64,000 nucleotides of DNA from Bradyrhizobium sp. SSBR45G (GCF_030159255.1 NZ_BSCT01000039.1:1-64000), one strand, 5' to 3'. Positions 42,169-52,168 are shown, counted from the first letter of the stretch. A program made the numbers and translations. Notes: generated by a model from the letters alone, not told the origin.

Positions 42169-43716
42169 TCATTTGTCGAGCCAGGCGTCGCGAAAGCCGT
42201 CGTTCACGCCGATGCCGGTGGTGATGAGGTTCTTCACCTTGCACTTGGTGATGGTCGGGAACTGCAATTCGAGCAGCCAGGCCACGGGAACGTCCTCGAC
42301 CAGGATCTTCTGCACCTTGTCGTAGGCTTCCTTGCGCTTGGCATCCGTCGGCGCCGTCGCGCCTTCGGCGAACAGCTTGTCGACCTCGGGGTTGGAATAG
42401 CCCTCGACATTGTTGAACAGCTGGCCCTTGGCGATCGCCGAGGTGATGTAGTTGCGGGAGACGCCGAGCGCCGGATCGCCATACTGGTAGAGATAGGTGA
42501 AGGCGATGTCGTAGTCCCATTCCATGATCTTCTGGTTGCCGCCGGGCACGTCGGTCGCGATCGTCTCGATCGTCATGCCGACGTCCTGCAGATTCTGCTT
42601 CACCGCCTCGCCCCAGCGCTGCCAGGTCTCGCCATAGGCCAGCGGCAGCATGCGGATCTTCTCGCCCTTGTAGCCGGCCTCCTTGAGCAGCGCCTTGGCC
42701 TTGGCCGGGTCGTAGGCATATTTCGGCACGTCGTCGCTGTAGAACTTGATGGTCGAGGCCGACGGACCGGTCGCGACCTTGCCGAGGCCGTTCCAGATTA
42801 CGTCCTTGGCGAAGTCGCGATCGACGGCGTACATGATCGCCTGCCGTACCTTCTTGTTGGCCAGGATCGGATTGCGCAGGTTCAGCCACATCCAGGACAG
42901 CGGCGAGAAGAACTCCCAGCCGGCACCGGTGACGCAGGCGCCCGGCAGCTTGGACACCCGCGGAACGTCGAAATTCTCGATCGAGCCGCCGGGCAGCACG
43001 TCGACCTTGCCGGTCTCGAACGCCACCGAGCGCGCCGCCGCGTCGGGAATGATCTGCCAGTAGACCTCGTCGAGATAGGGCTTGCCCTTCTCGTGATAGT
43101 TCGGATTTTTCACCATCCGGATGAAGGAGCCCTTCTGCCATTCCTTGAACATGAAGGGGCCGGTGCCGATGGGCGCGTTGTTGTTCGGATTGGTCTTGTA
43201 GTCGGTGCCTTCATAGAGATGCTTCGGCACCATCGGCATCGAGCCGACCTCGAAGATGCCGATGAACGGACCGAACGGCTCTTTCAGCGTGAACACCACG
43301 GTGAGATCATCGGGCGCCTCGACCTTCTCGACCATCACGAGATTGTTGCGGGCGCGCGCGTGCGTCTGCTTCAGCATCTCGATCGAGAACAGCACGTCGG
43401 CCGAGGTGAACGGCTTGCCGTCATGCCAAGTCACGCCGGGCTTGAGCTTGAAGGTGTAGACCTTGGCATCCGGGCTGATGGTCCAGGATTCGGCCAGGCC
43501 GGGCAGCGGCTCAAGCTTCGGGCTGTAGCGCAGCAGGCCTTCGAAGATGTTGCCCGATACCATCTGTACCGGGCCGTTCTGGACCATCGCCAGCATCAGC
43601 CCGGGCGGCTCGGGCTGGATCACCGCATTCACCACCCCGCCGATTTTCGGCTCCTCCGCCTGCGCCGCGGACAATCCGCAGCCGACGACGATACCCAGCA
43701 ACACCCGTTTCAACAT
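42169..43716 (-). CDS. Peptide-type ABC transporter substrate-binding protein (SBP family 5)
   Basis: A 515-residue periplasmic binding protein. A signal peptide (LLGIVVGCGLSAAQA) is followed by the family-5 motifs VYTFKLKPGVTWHDGKPFTSADV and YAYDPAKAKALLKEAGY. The length and motifs match DppA/OppA-like proteins. It is the first gene of the importer operon. The ligand (peptide, glutathione, opine or other) cannot be read from sequence. Confidence 0.95.
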   Translation of the reverse strand: MLKRVLLGIVVGCGLSAAQAEEPKIGGVVNAVIQPEPPGLMLAMVQNGPVQMVSGNIFEGLLRYSPKLEPLPGLAESWTISPDAKVYTFKLKPGVTWHDGKPFTSADVLFSIEMLKQTHARARNNLVMVEKVEAPDDLTVVFTLKEPFGPFIGIFEVGSMPMVPKHLYEGTDYKTNPNNNAPIGTGPFMFKEWQKGSFIRMVKNPNYHEKGKPYLDEVYWQIIPDAAARSVAFETGKVDVLPGGSIENFDVPRVSKLPGACVTGAGWEFFSPLSWMWLNLRNPILANKKVRQAIMYAVDRDFAKDVIWNGLGKVATGPSASTIKFYSDDVPKYAYDPAKAKALLKEAGYKGEKIRMLPLAYGETWQRWGEAVKQNLQDVGMTIETIATDVPGGNQKIMEWDYDIAFTYLYQYGDPALGVSRNYITSAIAKGQLFNNVEGYSNPEVDKLFAEGATAPTDAKRKEAYDKVQKILVEDVPVAWLLELQFPTITKCKVKNLITTGIGVNDGFRDAWLDK

Positions 43717-44029
43717 GATGAACTTCCCAACTGTTTCGGCTCATCGCGATGCATCAAGCGCGCCAATATGCTGGAGAGCGTCATGCGGCGTTTCGATGCG
43801 GCGCCTGCCCAGGGTGCATGGGGCCGCCAGCCTGCTCCAACAGGTGTTCAGGCGAAAGCCTATGGCTCCCGGCTGGCAGACGCGGGACCGTGCGCCGATC
43901 CGAGGCCGCGCCGGCCGCGCCGGACCGCTTAGTTCCGCTAAACAGAACTCAATCGAACGCTCGCGCGGCCGCGCTCACGCCGTCCCGGATGAAAGTCGCG
44001 ACAGCCTCAGCACAAAAAATCACCAAGCA
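43717..44029. other. Spacer upstream of the ABC importer operon, no gene supported
   Basis: About 313 bases between the importer operon and a small membrane-protein gene, both on the minus strand. It should hold the importer promoter. I see no strong palindrome or terminator. Confidence 0.4.
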
Positions 44030-44455
44030 TCAATGCCGCATGCGCGCGATCGCGCCGGCCACGATCTGCATGATGACGCCGACCACCCAGCCCGCCATGA
44101 TCAGCGACGTCCAGACGATGTGCGGGTCCTCGCGCAGGATGATGATGCCGACCGCGAAGAACGCCGTCAGCGTCGCCAGAAAGGTGCCGACGGCACTGAG
44201 GAACTCGGCCGCGTCGATCTTTTTCGCGGCCGGAGTGCCCTCTTCGTGCGGGTGAAACGGTATCTGGGGCGTGTCGATGCCGAGATAGAAGCCGAAGGCG
44301 CCGGACAGCATCATGACCACCAGGAACCCCTGCGTGGTGAGCCACGGCACGCTGGAGCCGACATGCGCGCCGACGAACACGCCGCAGGCTGCGCCTGCCA
44401 AGGCAAGTCCGGAACGTTCGAGCACATGGGCGGACTGACGGACACGAATGCGCAT
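44030..44455 (-). CDS. Small integral membrane protein
   Basis: A 141-residue protein with four hydrophobic segments: about 15-33 (LALAGAACGVFVGAHVG), 43-60 (GFLVVMMLSGAFGFYLG), 85-105 (FLSAVGTFLATLTAFFAVG) and 113-135 (IVWTSLIMAGWVVGVIMQIV). There is a short soluble loop with DTPQIPFHPHEEG. I do not recognise a family. It lies 55 bases after the LLM gene start on the same strand, so the two may be co-transcribed. Confidence 0.75.
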   Translation of the reverse strand: MRIRVRQSAHVLERSGLALAGAACGVFVGAHVGSSVPWLTTQGFLVVMMLSGAFGFYLGIDTPQIPFHPHEEGTPAAKKIDAAEFLSAVGTFLATLTAFFAVGIIILREDPHIVWTSLIMAGWVVGVIMQIVAGAIARMRH

Positions 44456-44509
44456 GGCGATGACCTCACTGACCGGACCGGCGCCTTGACGCCGGTCCGA
44501 CCATGAATG

Positions 44510-45598
44510 CTAGGCCGCCTTGGTCATGTCGGCATTGAGATGGCGCAACCTCGGCAGCACCTCCTGCTTCAACAACCGCAGCGAGTTGTGCCACGCTTCC
44601 GGCTTGTGCTTGTAGTCGAAGCCGAACACGCAAAGCGTGCCGAAGCCGCCGACCTCATGCCAGATCTTCTCGATCTTCTCAGTGACCGTCGCCGGCGAGC
44701 CGATGATCCAGTTGCGCCTGGCGCAATAGTCCACCGTCACATCGGAATCCGGTACGTCGGGTGCGTGCTTCAGATAGTCCTTGAAGCCGAAATGGCCGAG
44801 CAAAGGCAGGAAGTACTCGCCCATCATCCGGCCCATCATGTCGCCGGAGGACAGGCGCCAGGCCTCCTCGTCGGTCTCGGCGACGAACACCTCGCGCACC
44901 AGCCGCCAATCGTTGCGATTGGCCTTGCGGCCTGACTTGGCGGCGCCTGCTTCCACTGAATCCCAGTGCGACGACACATAGGCCGGGTTGAGGTTGAGGC
45001 TCATCGGAATGAAGCCGCGCTCGCCGGCGAGCTTGAGCGTGTCGGAGTTCTTCGACAGGCCGGCGACGCCGATCGGCGGATGCGGCGCCTGGATCGGCTT
45101 GAGGAAGTCGAACATCACGTCGGGCTTGGTGACCGTCCAGTATTTGCCCTTGTGCGTGAACGGGGCCGGCTCGCTCCACAGCCGCAGGATGATCTCCAGC
45201 GCCTCGCGCGTCATCTCGCGGTTCTGGCCGCTCATGCCGTCGACATTGAACATCGCCCAGTCGCTCGGCAGGCCGGATGCGGCAATGCCGAAATTGAGCC
45301 GGCCTTCGGACAGATGATCGAGCATCGCGACGCGGTTGGCGAGTTCGGCCGGATGATGATAGGGCAGCAGGAAACCGCCAGGCCCGAGCCGGATGGTCTT
45401 GGTCTCGCGGAAGGCCTGCGCAAGGAGCAGATCGGGCGACGGGTGCGGCTCCCAAGGCGCGGTGTGATGCTCGCCGATCCAGGCTTCCTGATAGCCGAGC
45501 TCATCGAGCCAGCGCAGGACCTGCAGGTCCCAATCGTGGCCCTCCTTCAATCCGCACTCCGGCGGATGCGAAGGCATCGTGAAATATCCGATCTCCAT
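44510..45598 (-). CDS. LLM class flavin-dependent oxidoreductase
   Basis: A 362-residue luciferase-like monooxygenase. MEIGYFTMPSHPPE opens the barrel, then GYQEAWIGEHHTAPWEPHPSPDLLLAQ with the flavin-site residues, and PHPPIGVAGLSKNSDTLKLAGERGFIPM. The end IEKIWHEVGGFGTLCVFG is family-like. The start giving MEIGYF is used because it begins the conserved core. It is similar to limonene- or alkanesulfonate-type monooxygenases; the substrate is unknown. It resembles the 178-1230 protein only at family level. Confidence 0.9.
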   Translation of the reverse strand: MEIGYFTMPSHPPECGLKEGHDWDLQVLRWLDELGYQEAWIGEHHTAPWEPHPSPDLLLAQAFRETKTIRLGPGGFLLPYHHPAELANRVAMLDHLSEGRLNFGIAASGLPSDWAMFNVDGMSGQNREMTREALEIILRLWSEPAPFTHKGKYWTVTKPDVMFDFLKPIQAPHPPIGVAGLSKNSDTLKLAGERGFIPMSLNLNPAYVSSHWDSVEAGAAKSGRKANRNDWRLVREVFVAETDEEAWRLSSGDMMGRMMGEYFLPLLGHFGFKDYLKHAPDVPDSDVTVDYCARRNWIIGSPATVTEKIEKIWHEVGGFGTLCVFGFDYKHKPEAWHNSLRLLKQEVLPRLRHLNADMTKAA

Positions 45599-45808
45599 GG
45601 CTTCCTCTCGCGCTTGTTTTGCGGCGCACCTTTGCGGTGCGCTCATCGTCACGCGAGACGAAACACGACCAACCGAGTCGGCAACGCCGCACGTGGTCTG
45701 CGAAGACTAGCACTTCGTTCGACAGCGACAATCGTCGGCTGTGTCGCTGGCGGAATAATGACCGCAGATTTTTGCAACGCTCATCTGCGGCATTGCCGCG
45801 ATTGCACG

Positions 45809-46921
45809 TCAGCGTGCGCCGAACGTCGTCTTGCCGAACAGCTCCTTCTGCGTCGACGGCTGCGAGCGCCAGTATTGCGGAGGCACAGACACCTGTCCGC
45901 CAAGTTCGGCGGCGGCATGCCAGCCCCAGCGCGGATCGTAGAGCATGCCGCGGGCCAGCGCGACGATGTCGGCCTTGCCGGTTGCGACGATCTCTTCCGC
46001 TTGCTGCGCCTGCGTGATGAGGCCGACGGCCATGGTGGGAAGTCCCGTCGCCTGCTTCACGGCTGCGGCAAACGGCACCTGATAGCCGGGGCCGAGCGTG
46101 ATCTTCTGCAACGGCGACACGCCGCCCGAGGAGACGTCGATCCAGTCCGCGCCGCGGCGCTTCACCTCTTGCGCAAAGGCGATGGTCTGGTCGAGATCCC
46201 AGCCGCCATCCACCCAGTCGGTCGCCGAGACACGCATCCCGACCGGCTTGTCCGCAGGAAAGGCGCCGCGGACGGTATCGAACACTTCGAGCGGAAAGCG
46301 CATGCGGTTCTCCAGCGAGCTGCCATAGGCGTCGCTGCGCTGGTTGGCGATCGGCGACAGGAACTGGTGCAGCAGATAGCCGTGCGCGCCGTGAACCTCG
46401 ATCGCATCGATGCCGAGGTGTGCAGCGCGCTTCGCTGCAGAAGCGAATGCGTCGCGGATGCGTGCCAGGCCCGCGGCATCGAGCGCCTCGGGCGCGAGCT
46501 CGCCCGCCTTGTGCGCAATGGCCGACGGCGCGACCGTCTGCCATCCGCCGTCGGCGAGCGGAATCTGCTGGCCGCCATCCCACGGTTTGTGGCTGGAGCC
46601 CTTGCGTCCGGCATGGGCGAGCTGCATCGCAATCGCGGTGCTCGAATGTTTGCGCACCGAGGCCAGGATCGGCGCGAGCGCCGCCTCGGTCGCGTCGTCC
46701 CAGAGCCCGAGACAGCCGGGCGTGATACGACCGATCGGCTCCACATGCGTCGCTTCGATGCAGAACATCGCCGCGCCTGATAGCGCCAACGTGTTGATGT
46801 GGGTGAAGTGCCAATCATTGGCTGCGCCATTCTCGGCCGAATACTGGCACATCGGCGACACCACGACACGGTTGGCAAGTTCGAGGCTGCGCAGCTTGAT
46901 CGGGGTAAACAGGGCGCTCAT
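45809..46921 (-). CDS. NADH:flavin oxidoreductase, old yellow enzyme family (YqjM-like)
   Basis: A 370-residue OYE. It begins MSALFTPIKLRSLELANRVVVSPMCQYSAENG, with the Cys typical of the YqjM group modulating the flavin, then HAGRKGS, EVHGAHGYLLHQFLSPIANQR with the His pair, and a C-terminal GMLYDPRWGWHAAAELG. These are FMN enzymes that reduce activated alkenes. I use the ATG at 46921; an in-frame ATG 33 bases earlier adds an extra peptide. It is 210 bases from the LLM gene, transcribed in the same direction. Confidence 0.93.
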   Translation of the reverse strand: MSALFTPIKLRSLELANRVVVSPMCQYSAENGAANDWHFTHINTLALSGAAMFCIEATHVEPIGRITPGCLGLWDDATEAALAPILASVRKHSSTAIAMQLAHAGRKGSSHKPWDGGQQIPLADGGWQTVAPSAIAHKAGELAPEALDAAGLARIRDAFASAAKRAAHLGIDAIEVHGAHGYLLHQFLSPIANQRSDAYGSSLENRMRFPLEVFDTVRGAFPADKPVGMRVSATDWVDGGWDLDQTIAFAQEVKRRGADWIDVSSGGVSPLQKITLGPGYQVPFAAAVKQATGLPTMAVGLITQAQQAEEIVATGKADIVALARGMLYDPRWGWHAAAELGGQVSVPPQYWRSQPSTQKELFGKTTFGAR

Positions 46922-47023
46922 GCTGGGTTCCAGGCTGGGACGGTTGATGGCCATGATCTGACGCCGGCAAGTGTCCGCCATGGCAGGGCAGTGGTCAACG
47001 CGGCCGCCATGGGATGTTGCGCC

Positions 47024-48100
47024 TCATTCCATCAATGTGAACTGCAGCAGCAGCGTCCGCTGGATCATCGAGAAATTGTCGTCCGACACCAGCGTCAGCA
47101 CGGTGTCGCCCTCGGGCGTGACGTGCGCGTCGATGCCTTCGAGATTGTCGATCTCCTGGCCGAGATCGGCGGAAAAGATCGCGGGACCATCGACCAGCGC
47201 ACCCGGCGCAATATCGGCGAGCCTGACGCGGCGGATGCGGATGCCGACCCCGTTGAACAACGAAAACTTCCGTTCCAGGACCAGCAGATCACCTGACGGC
47301 AGCAGCACGGCATCGCTGACGTCGAAATCGTTGCTTCTGACGATGCTGAACTGTCCCGCCGAGGGGCCACCGAGCAGGAACGCCAGCAGGTTGCCGTTCG
47401 CATCCAGGCCGCGCTCGGAGATCGCGATCAGGGTTCCGGCGAGCGGCAGGCCCTTGGGCACGATGACGAGCGCTTCGAGCCCCTTGTTGTTGGGAAGCCG
47501 CCTGGCAGCGGGCGGCAGCGGCATGATCTCGCTGCGCGCGCTTGTGCCGCCCTTGGCGAAGTCGTAGCGCAGCAGCTGATTGACGCGTTCGAGGCCGACA
47601 TAGGCAATGTCGCCGTCACGCGCGAGCGACTCGGAATCATACCAGCCGCGGTCCGTGATCGGCCGTCCGTCCGGTCCGAGCAGCGGCGCTGCCTCGACAT
47701 CCGCAAGTCCCGCGATGTCGCGGCCGGAATAGGCGATGCGGCCGGTGAACCAGCCGCCCTTGTCGCTGATCGCAAGAAAGCGCTCGCCCGTGGCGTCGAG
47801 CCGGATGCCGGACAGCCCACCGAAGCCCGGATAGGCCGAGGTCAGCGCCACACCGCTGCGATATTGCAGCATCCCGAAACGGGTATGAGTCCGATCGCGC
47901 AGATCGAAGGACGGCAACGGCCGCGCCTTGACCTCGATACGGACCGCCGAGGTGACCGAGTGCTCGTCAATGGCGGCGCGCCTCCGGGCTGGAGGCGGCA
48001 CCGATTGCGCCGGAGCGCGACTGGACCATGCGAGAGCCGACACTCCGCCGAGGGTCAGCGCAAGAAAGCGCCTGCGGTCGGAGATCGCCTGCAGCGACAT
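47024..48100 (-). CDS. Esterase-like activity of phytase family protein, Tat-exported
   Basis: A 358-residue protein with a twin-arginine signal (DRRRFLALTLGGVSALAW, cut near RAPAQS). The phytase-like esterase domain (beta-propeller type) is visible in GFGGLSGIRLDATGERFLAISDKGGWF and NNKGLEALVIVPKGLPLAGTLIAISERGLD. The family is annotated as acting on phosphate or other esters; the true substrate is uncertain. The start used gives MSLQAISDRRRFLAL. It lies 76 bases after cobT on the same strand. Confidence 0.85.
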   Translation of the reverse strand: MSLQAISDRRRFLALTLGGVSALAWSSRAPAQSVPPPARRRAAIDEHSVTSAVRIEVKARPLPSFDLRDRTHTRFGMLQYRSGVALTSAYPGFGGLSGIRLDATGERFLAISDKGGWFTGRIAYSGRDIAGLADVEAAPLLGPDGRPITDRGWYDSESLARDGDIAYVGLERVNQLLRYDFAKGGTSARSEIMPLPPAARRLPNNKGLEALVIVPKGLPLAGTLIAISERGLDANGNLLAFLLGGPSAGQFSIVRSNDFDVSDAVLLPSGDLLVLERKFSLFNGVGIRIRRVRLADIAPGALVDGPAIFSADLGQEIDNLEGIDAHVTPEGDTVLTLVSDDNFSMIQRTLLLQFTLME

Positions 48101-48176
48101 CGGCGGCGGGGCCCCCTCCCCCACACCTCCTCCGAGACGGAGGAGGACGCTTCCGATCGAACGACCGGTCTTTCTA

Positions 48177-50075
48177 TTAATGCAGCTTGCGCTTTGGCCC
48201 GCGCGAAGGTTGTGGCGCCGCGTGGGTCTCGGTGAACAGTTCGGCGAGCTTCTCGGTGATCGCGCCGCCGAGCTCCTCGGCGTCGACAATCGTCACCGCG
48301 CGGCGATAGTAGCGCGTGACGTCGTGACCGATACCGATCGCGATCAGCTCGACCGGCGAGCGGGTCTCGATCTCCTCAATGATGTGGCGCAGATGGCGCT
48401 CGAGATAGTTGCCGGGGTTCACCGACAGCGTGGAGTCGTCAACCGGCGCGCCGTCCGAGATCATCATCAGGATCTTGCGCTGCTCGGGCCGGCCGAGCAG
48501 GCGCTTGTGCGCCCAGTCGAGCGCCTCGCCGTCGATATTCTCCTTCAGGAGACCTTCGCGCATCATCAGGCCGAGATTCTTGCGCGCCCGGCGCCATGGG
48601 GCGTCGGCGGCCTTGTAGATGATGTGCCTGAGATCGTTGAGGCGGCCGGGATTGGCCGGCTTGCCGGCGGCGAGCCAGGCCTCGCGCGACTGACCGCCCT
48701 TCCAGGCCCGCGTCGTGAAGCCGAGGATCTCGACCTTGACGCCGCAACGCTCGAGCGTACGGGCGAGAATGTCAGCGCAGGTCGCGGCCACCGTGATCGG
48801 GCGGCCGCGCATCGAGCCGGAATTGTCCAGCAGCAGCGTCACCACCGTGTCGCGGAAGGTGGCCTCCTTCTCGCGCATGAACGAGAGCGGCTGGTAGGGA
48901 TCGATGACCACGCGCGACAGCCGCGCCGGATCGAGGATGCCCTCCTCGAGATCGAACTCCCAGGCGCGGTTCTGCTGCGCCATCAGCCGGCGCTGCAGCC
49001 GGTTGGCGAGCCGCGCCACGATGCCCTGGAGGTGCGCGAGCTGCTTGTCGAGATAGGAGCGCAACCGCTCCAGCTCGTCATGGTCGCACAGGTCCTCGGC
49101 CGCGATGACCTCGTCGAATTTCGGCGCGAAGGCGTGATATTCCGGCCCGCGCGGCTCGTTGGCGCCGCCGCGGTTCGGCCGTGTCGCCTCGCCCGGGGTC
49201 TCGTCGTCGCCGAGCTCGCCGTCATCGAGCGTGTCGGAGGCCGACGCCTGCGCCGCCTCCATCGCGCTCTCCGACATCTCGTCCGAGGTCGTCTGCGCCT
49301 GGTCGGCGCTCATCTCCTGCGCGGCATCGGATTCCGGCGAGCCCTCGGCGCCGGACTGATCATTGTCGCCGTCGCGGTTGTCGTCGTTGTCCTCGTCCTC
49401 TTCCGAATCGGCGTTGCGTTCGTCACCGAGATCCAGCGCCGACAGCAGATCATGCACGAGGTCGCCGAACTTGGCCTGGTTCTCGGCGAAGCGGCCGAGC
49501 TCATCGAGGCGCGAGCCGATCCTGTCCTCCAGGAACGGGCGCCAGAGATCGACCACCTTTCGCGCAGCATTCGGCGGCGCCATGCCGGTGAGACGCTCGC
49601 GCACCATCATCGCCAGCGCGTCCGACAGCGGTGCGTCGGCGCGGTCGGTGATCTCGTCATATTTGCCGCGATGGAAGTGATCGTCGAGCATCGCCGTGAG
49701 GTTCTTGGCGACGCCGGCCATGCGCTTGGCGCCGATCGCCTCGACGCGGGCCTGCTCGACGGCCTCGAACACGCCGCGCGCCTGCGGATTGCCGGGGATC
49801 AGCTTGCGGTGAATTTTTGGGTCGTGACAGGCGATCTTGAGCGCGATCGAGTCGGCGTGGCCGCGCACCACGGCAGCATCACGCTTGGTCATCTTGCGCG
49901 CCGGCTCCGGCAGCCGCGCCTTGCCCGGTGAAAGGCCCGGCCGTTCGGCGGCGAAGGACACTTCGAGCTCAGGGGCCCGGGCAATGGCGCGCAGGCACCC
50001 GGTCACCGACCGCTTGAACGGTTCGGTCGGTGCTTCCTTGACGCCGGGACGGGGTTTGTTGCTCGGTGTGGTCAT
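48177..50075 (-). CDS. cobT: Cobaltochelatase subunit CobT
   Basis: A 632-residue protein. It shows the CobT N-terminal domain (PFKRSVTGCLRAIARAPELEVSF), a long acidic linker rich in Glu/Asp (about 205-330) and a C-terminal von Willebrand-like domain whose MIDAS motif DNSGS begins at D417. With CobS and the large CobN it inserts cobalt into hydrogenobyrinate a,c-diamide in the aerobic B12 pathway. CobN is not in this window. It is transcribed after cobS with an inverted repeat in between. Confidence 0.97.
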   Translation of the reverse strand: MTTPSNKPRPGVKEAPTEPFKRSVTGCLRAIARAPELEVSFAAERPGLSPGKARLPEPARKMTKRDAAVVRGHADSIALKIACHDPKIHRKLIPGNPQARGVFEAVEQARVEAIGAKRMAGVAKNLTAMLDDHFHRGKYDEITDRADAPLSDALAMMVRERLTGMAPPNAARKVVDLWRPFLEDRIGSRLDELGRFAENQAKFGDLVHDLLSALDLGDERNADSEEDEDNDDNRDGDNDQSGAEGSPESDAAQEMSADQAQTTSDEMSESAMEAAQASASDTLDDGELGDDETPGEATRPNRGGANEPRGPEYHAFAPKFDEVIAAEDLCDHDELERLRSYLDKQLAHLQGIVARLANRLQRRLMAQQNRAWEFDLEEGILDPARLSRVVIDPYQPLSFMREKEATFRDTVVTLLLDNSGSMRGRPITVAATCADILARTLERCGVKVEILGFTTRAWKGGQSREAWLAAGKPANPGRLNDLRHIIYKAADAPWRRARKNLGLMMREGLLKENIDGEALDWAHKRLLGRPEQRKILMMISDGAPVDDSTLSVNPGNYLERHLRHIIEEIETRSPVELIAIGIGHDVTRYYRRAVTIVDAEELGGAITEKLAELFTETHAAPQPSRGPKRKLH

Positions 50076-50090
50076 CTGTTTCCTGCGGCT

Positions 50091-50212
50091 ATCGTCCCGG
50101 CGAACGCCGGGCCCGATAACCACCGGCGTTCGTTGTTTCGCACTCGCTTTCCCACATCACCCGACGGGAGATGCCGCGGGGCATGGGTCCCGGCTCGAAG
50201 GCCGGGACGACA
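50091..50212. repeat. Inverted repeat GTCGTCCCGG family between cobS and cobT
   Basis: The left arm ATCGTCCCGGCGAACGCCGG and right arm ending CCGGGACGACAC pair; the inner parts CCCGATAACC and GGTCCCGG differ somewhat. It is similar to the element at 1264-1391. It occupies most of the 143-base gap between two genes of one complex. Confidence 0.75.
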
Positions 50213-50218
50213 CCGGTA

Positions 50219-51217
50219 TCAGCTCAGCGCCACGTTGATGGCGGATTCCGGCAGCTCCGCGTTGAAGCAGCGCTGATAGAACTCCGCGACCAGCGGACGC
50301 TCGAGCTCGTCGCATTTGTTGAGGAACGTCACGCGGAAGGCGAAGCCGATGTCGCCGAAGATCTCGGCATTCTCGGCCCAGGTGATGACCGTGCGCGGGC
50401 TCATCACCGTCGACAGATCGCCGTTGGCGAAAGCGTTGCGCGTGAGGTCGGCGAGCCGCACCATCTTGTTGACGGTGTCGCGGCCCTGCGCGTTCTGATA
50501 GTGCTTGGCCTTCGCCAGCACGATCTCGACCTCCTCGTCATGCGCGAGGTAGTTCAGCGTCGTGACGATCGACCAGCGGTCCATCTGGCCCTGGTTGATC
50601 TGCTGCGTGCCGTGATAGAGGCCCGAGGTGTCGCCGAGACCGATGGTGTTGGCGGTCGCGAACAGGCGGAACGACGGGTGCGGCTTGATGACCTTGTTCT
50701 GGTCGAGCAAGGTCAGACGGCCCGAGACTTCGAGCACGCGCTGGATCACGAACATCACGTCCGGACGGCCGGCATCGTACTCGTCGAACACCAGCGCGAC
50801 GTTGTGCTGCAGCGCCCAGGGGAGGATGCCGTCACGAAACTCGGTGACCTGCTTGCCATCCCGGACCACGATCGCGTCCTTGCCGACGAGGTCAATACGG
50901 CTGATGTGGCTGTCGAGGTTGACGCGCACGCAGGGCCAGTTGAGGCGCGCCGCGACCTGCTCGATATGGGTCGATTTACCCGTTCCGTGGTAACCGGTCA
51001 CCATCACACGGCGGTTCTTGGCGAAGCCGGCCAGGATCGCAAGCGTGGTGGCACGGTCGAAGCGGTAGTCGGCGTCGACTTCGGGGACATGCGGGTCGCT
51101 TGCGGAAAAGGCCGGCACCTCAAGGTCGCTGTCGATCCCGAACACCTGACGCACCGACACCTTCATGTCGGGCACACCGGTCATCTCCTGCGCATTGGTC
51201 GTAGCGGCGGTCGTCAT
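50219..51217 (-). CDS. cobS: Cobaltochelatase subunit CobS
   Basis: A 332-residue AAA+ ATPase of the MoxR/CobS type. It has Walker A GYHGTGKST at about 80 residues in, Walker B LVFDEYDAG, and sensor 1 LFATANTIGLGD. The N-terminal MTTAATTNAQEM is followed by VRQVFGIDSDLEVPAFSASDPHVPE as in CobS. It hydrolyses ATP to drive cobalt insertion with CobT and CobN. The upstream part 51218-51511 is a divergent spacer toward the DedA gene. Confidence 0.97.
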   Translation of the reverse strand: MTTAATTNAQEMTGVPDMKVSVRQVFGIDSDLEVPAFSASDPHVPEVDADYRFDRATTLAILAGFAKNRRVMVTGYHGTGKSTHIEQVAARLNWPCVRVNLDSHISRIDLVGKDAIVVRDGKQVTEFRDGILPWALQHNVALVFDEYDAGRPDVMFVIQRVLEVSGRLTLLDQNKVIKPHPSFRLFATANTIGLGDTSGLYHGTQQINQGQMDRWSIVTTLNYLAHDEEVEIVLAKAKHYQNAQGRDTVNKMVRLADLTRNAFANGDLSTVMSPRTVITWAENAEIFGDIGFAFRVTFLNKCDELERPLVAEFYQRCFNAELPESAINVALS

Positions 51218-51511
51218 TCATCCTCCGAGGTCCCGGGCATTCCCGAAACCAGATTTCATGTTTGGCTGCGGTTGAAGGGCTTCAGGCCGTAGCCTAGCAG
51301 AGTGCACGCACGGGCAGAAGCCTAAGCCTTGATCAAAGTTCCGTCGTTATATCATCACGATAAGCCTGACTGACCGTTTTCGAAAGGCTGCCCTGCGTAT
51401 CACGCCACCTTTTCGCCCCATCGGGTGTTTGTCGACCGACGTGGCACTTGGGGCCGGGGTTCCTACTTATCGACAAGCTCAGCCACGACCCTCTCCACCA
51501 GCAGGAACCGC

Positions 51512-52168
51512 GTGACCCATCTGCTCGACCCCCTCATCGCCTTCGTCTCCGCGCATGCGGGACTGGCCTATCTCACCCTGTTCCTGGCCGCGCTGCTGGA
51601 GGCCGTTCCGATCGTCGGTTCGGTGGTTCCGGGCACGACCATCATCCTGGCGCTGAGCGCGCTCATTCCGGGCGGCGAATTGACTCTGCAATGGGTGCTG
51701 GCGGCGGCCATCCTCGGCGCGATCCTCGGGGACGGCACGGCCTTCTGGGTCGGCCACCGCAGCCAGCGCGAGATCCTGACGGGCTGGCCGTTCTCGAACT
51801 ATCCGCGCCTGGTGGCGCAGAGCGAAGCCTTCTTCCACCGCTTCGGCACCTTGGCGATCTTCTTCGCCCGATTCGTGGCGCCGATCCGCGCCGTGGTGCC
51901 GATCACGGCGGGTGCGCTCGACATCCCGCCGGCCCGGTTCTACGCCGTGAACATCCCCGCGATCGTCTTGTGGGCCTGCGCCCACGTGCTGCCGGGCGTC
52001 TTCGCGGTGCAGCTGCTGCACCGCTACGGCGGCATCCCGCATCACAGCCACATCGCCAAGTCCACCTGGATCATCGCGGCGATCGCAGGCACGATTGCGG
52101 TCTGGCTGGTGCTTTGGCTGCTGCGGAAGCGGCGCGAGACCCAGTTGGCGGCGGGCGCGGCAGATTGA
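51512..52168 (+). CDS. DedA family membrane protein
   Basis: A 218-residue DedA/SNARE-associated family protein. Family motifs include PVVGSVVPGTT-like PIVGSVVPGTTIILALSA, GAILGDGTAFWVGHRSQRE, FFARFVAPIRAVVPITAGALD and a C-terminal hydrophobic end. It has about five membrane segments with re-entrant helices. DedA proteins help move lipid carriers (undecaprenyl phosphate or phospholipids) across the membrane. I chose the GTG at 51512 because AGGAA is well placed; the frame is open further upstream but without motifs. Confidence 0.9.
   Translation: MTHLLDPLIAFVSAHAGLAYLTLFLAALLEAVPIVGSVVPGTTIILALSALIPGGELTLQWVLAAAILGAILGDGTAFWVGHRSQREILTGWPFSNYPRLVAQSEAFFHRFGTLAIFFARFVAPIRAVVPITAGALDIPPARFYAVNIPAIVLWACAHVLPGVFAVQLLHRYGGIPHHSHIAKSTWIIAAIAGTIAVWLVLWLLRKRRETQLAAGAAD

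Noticed and set aside
42142..43932. 596-codon plus-strand frame
   Set aside because: Antisense to the peptide-binding protein gene; no motif, shadow of codon bias.
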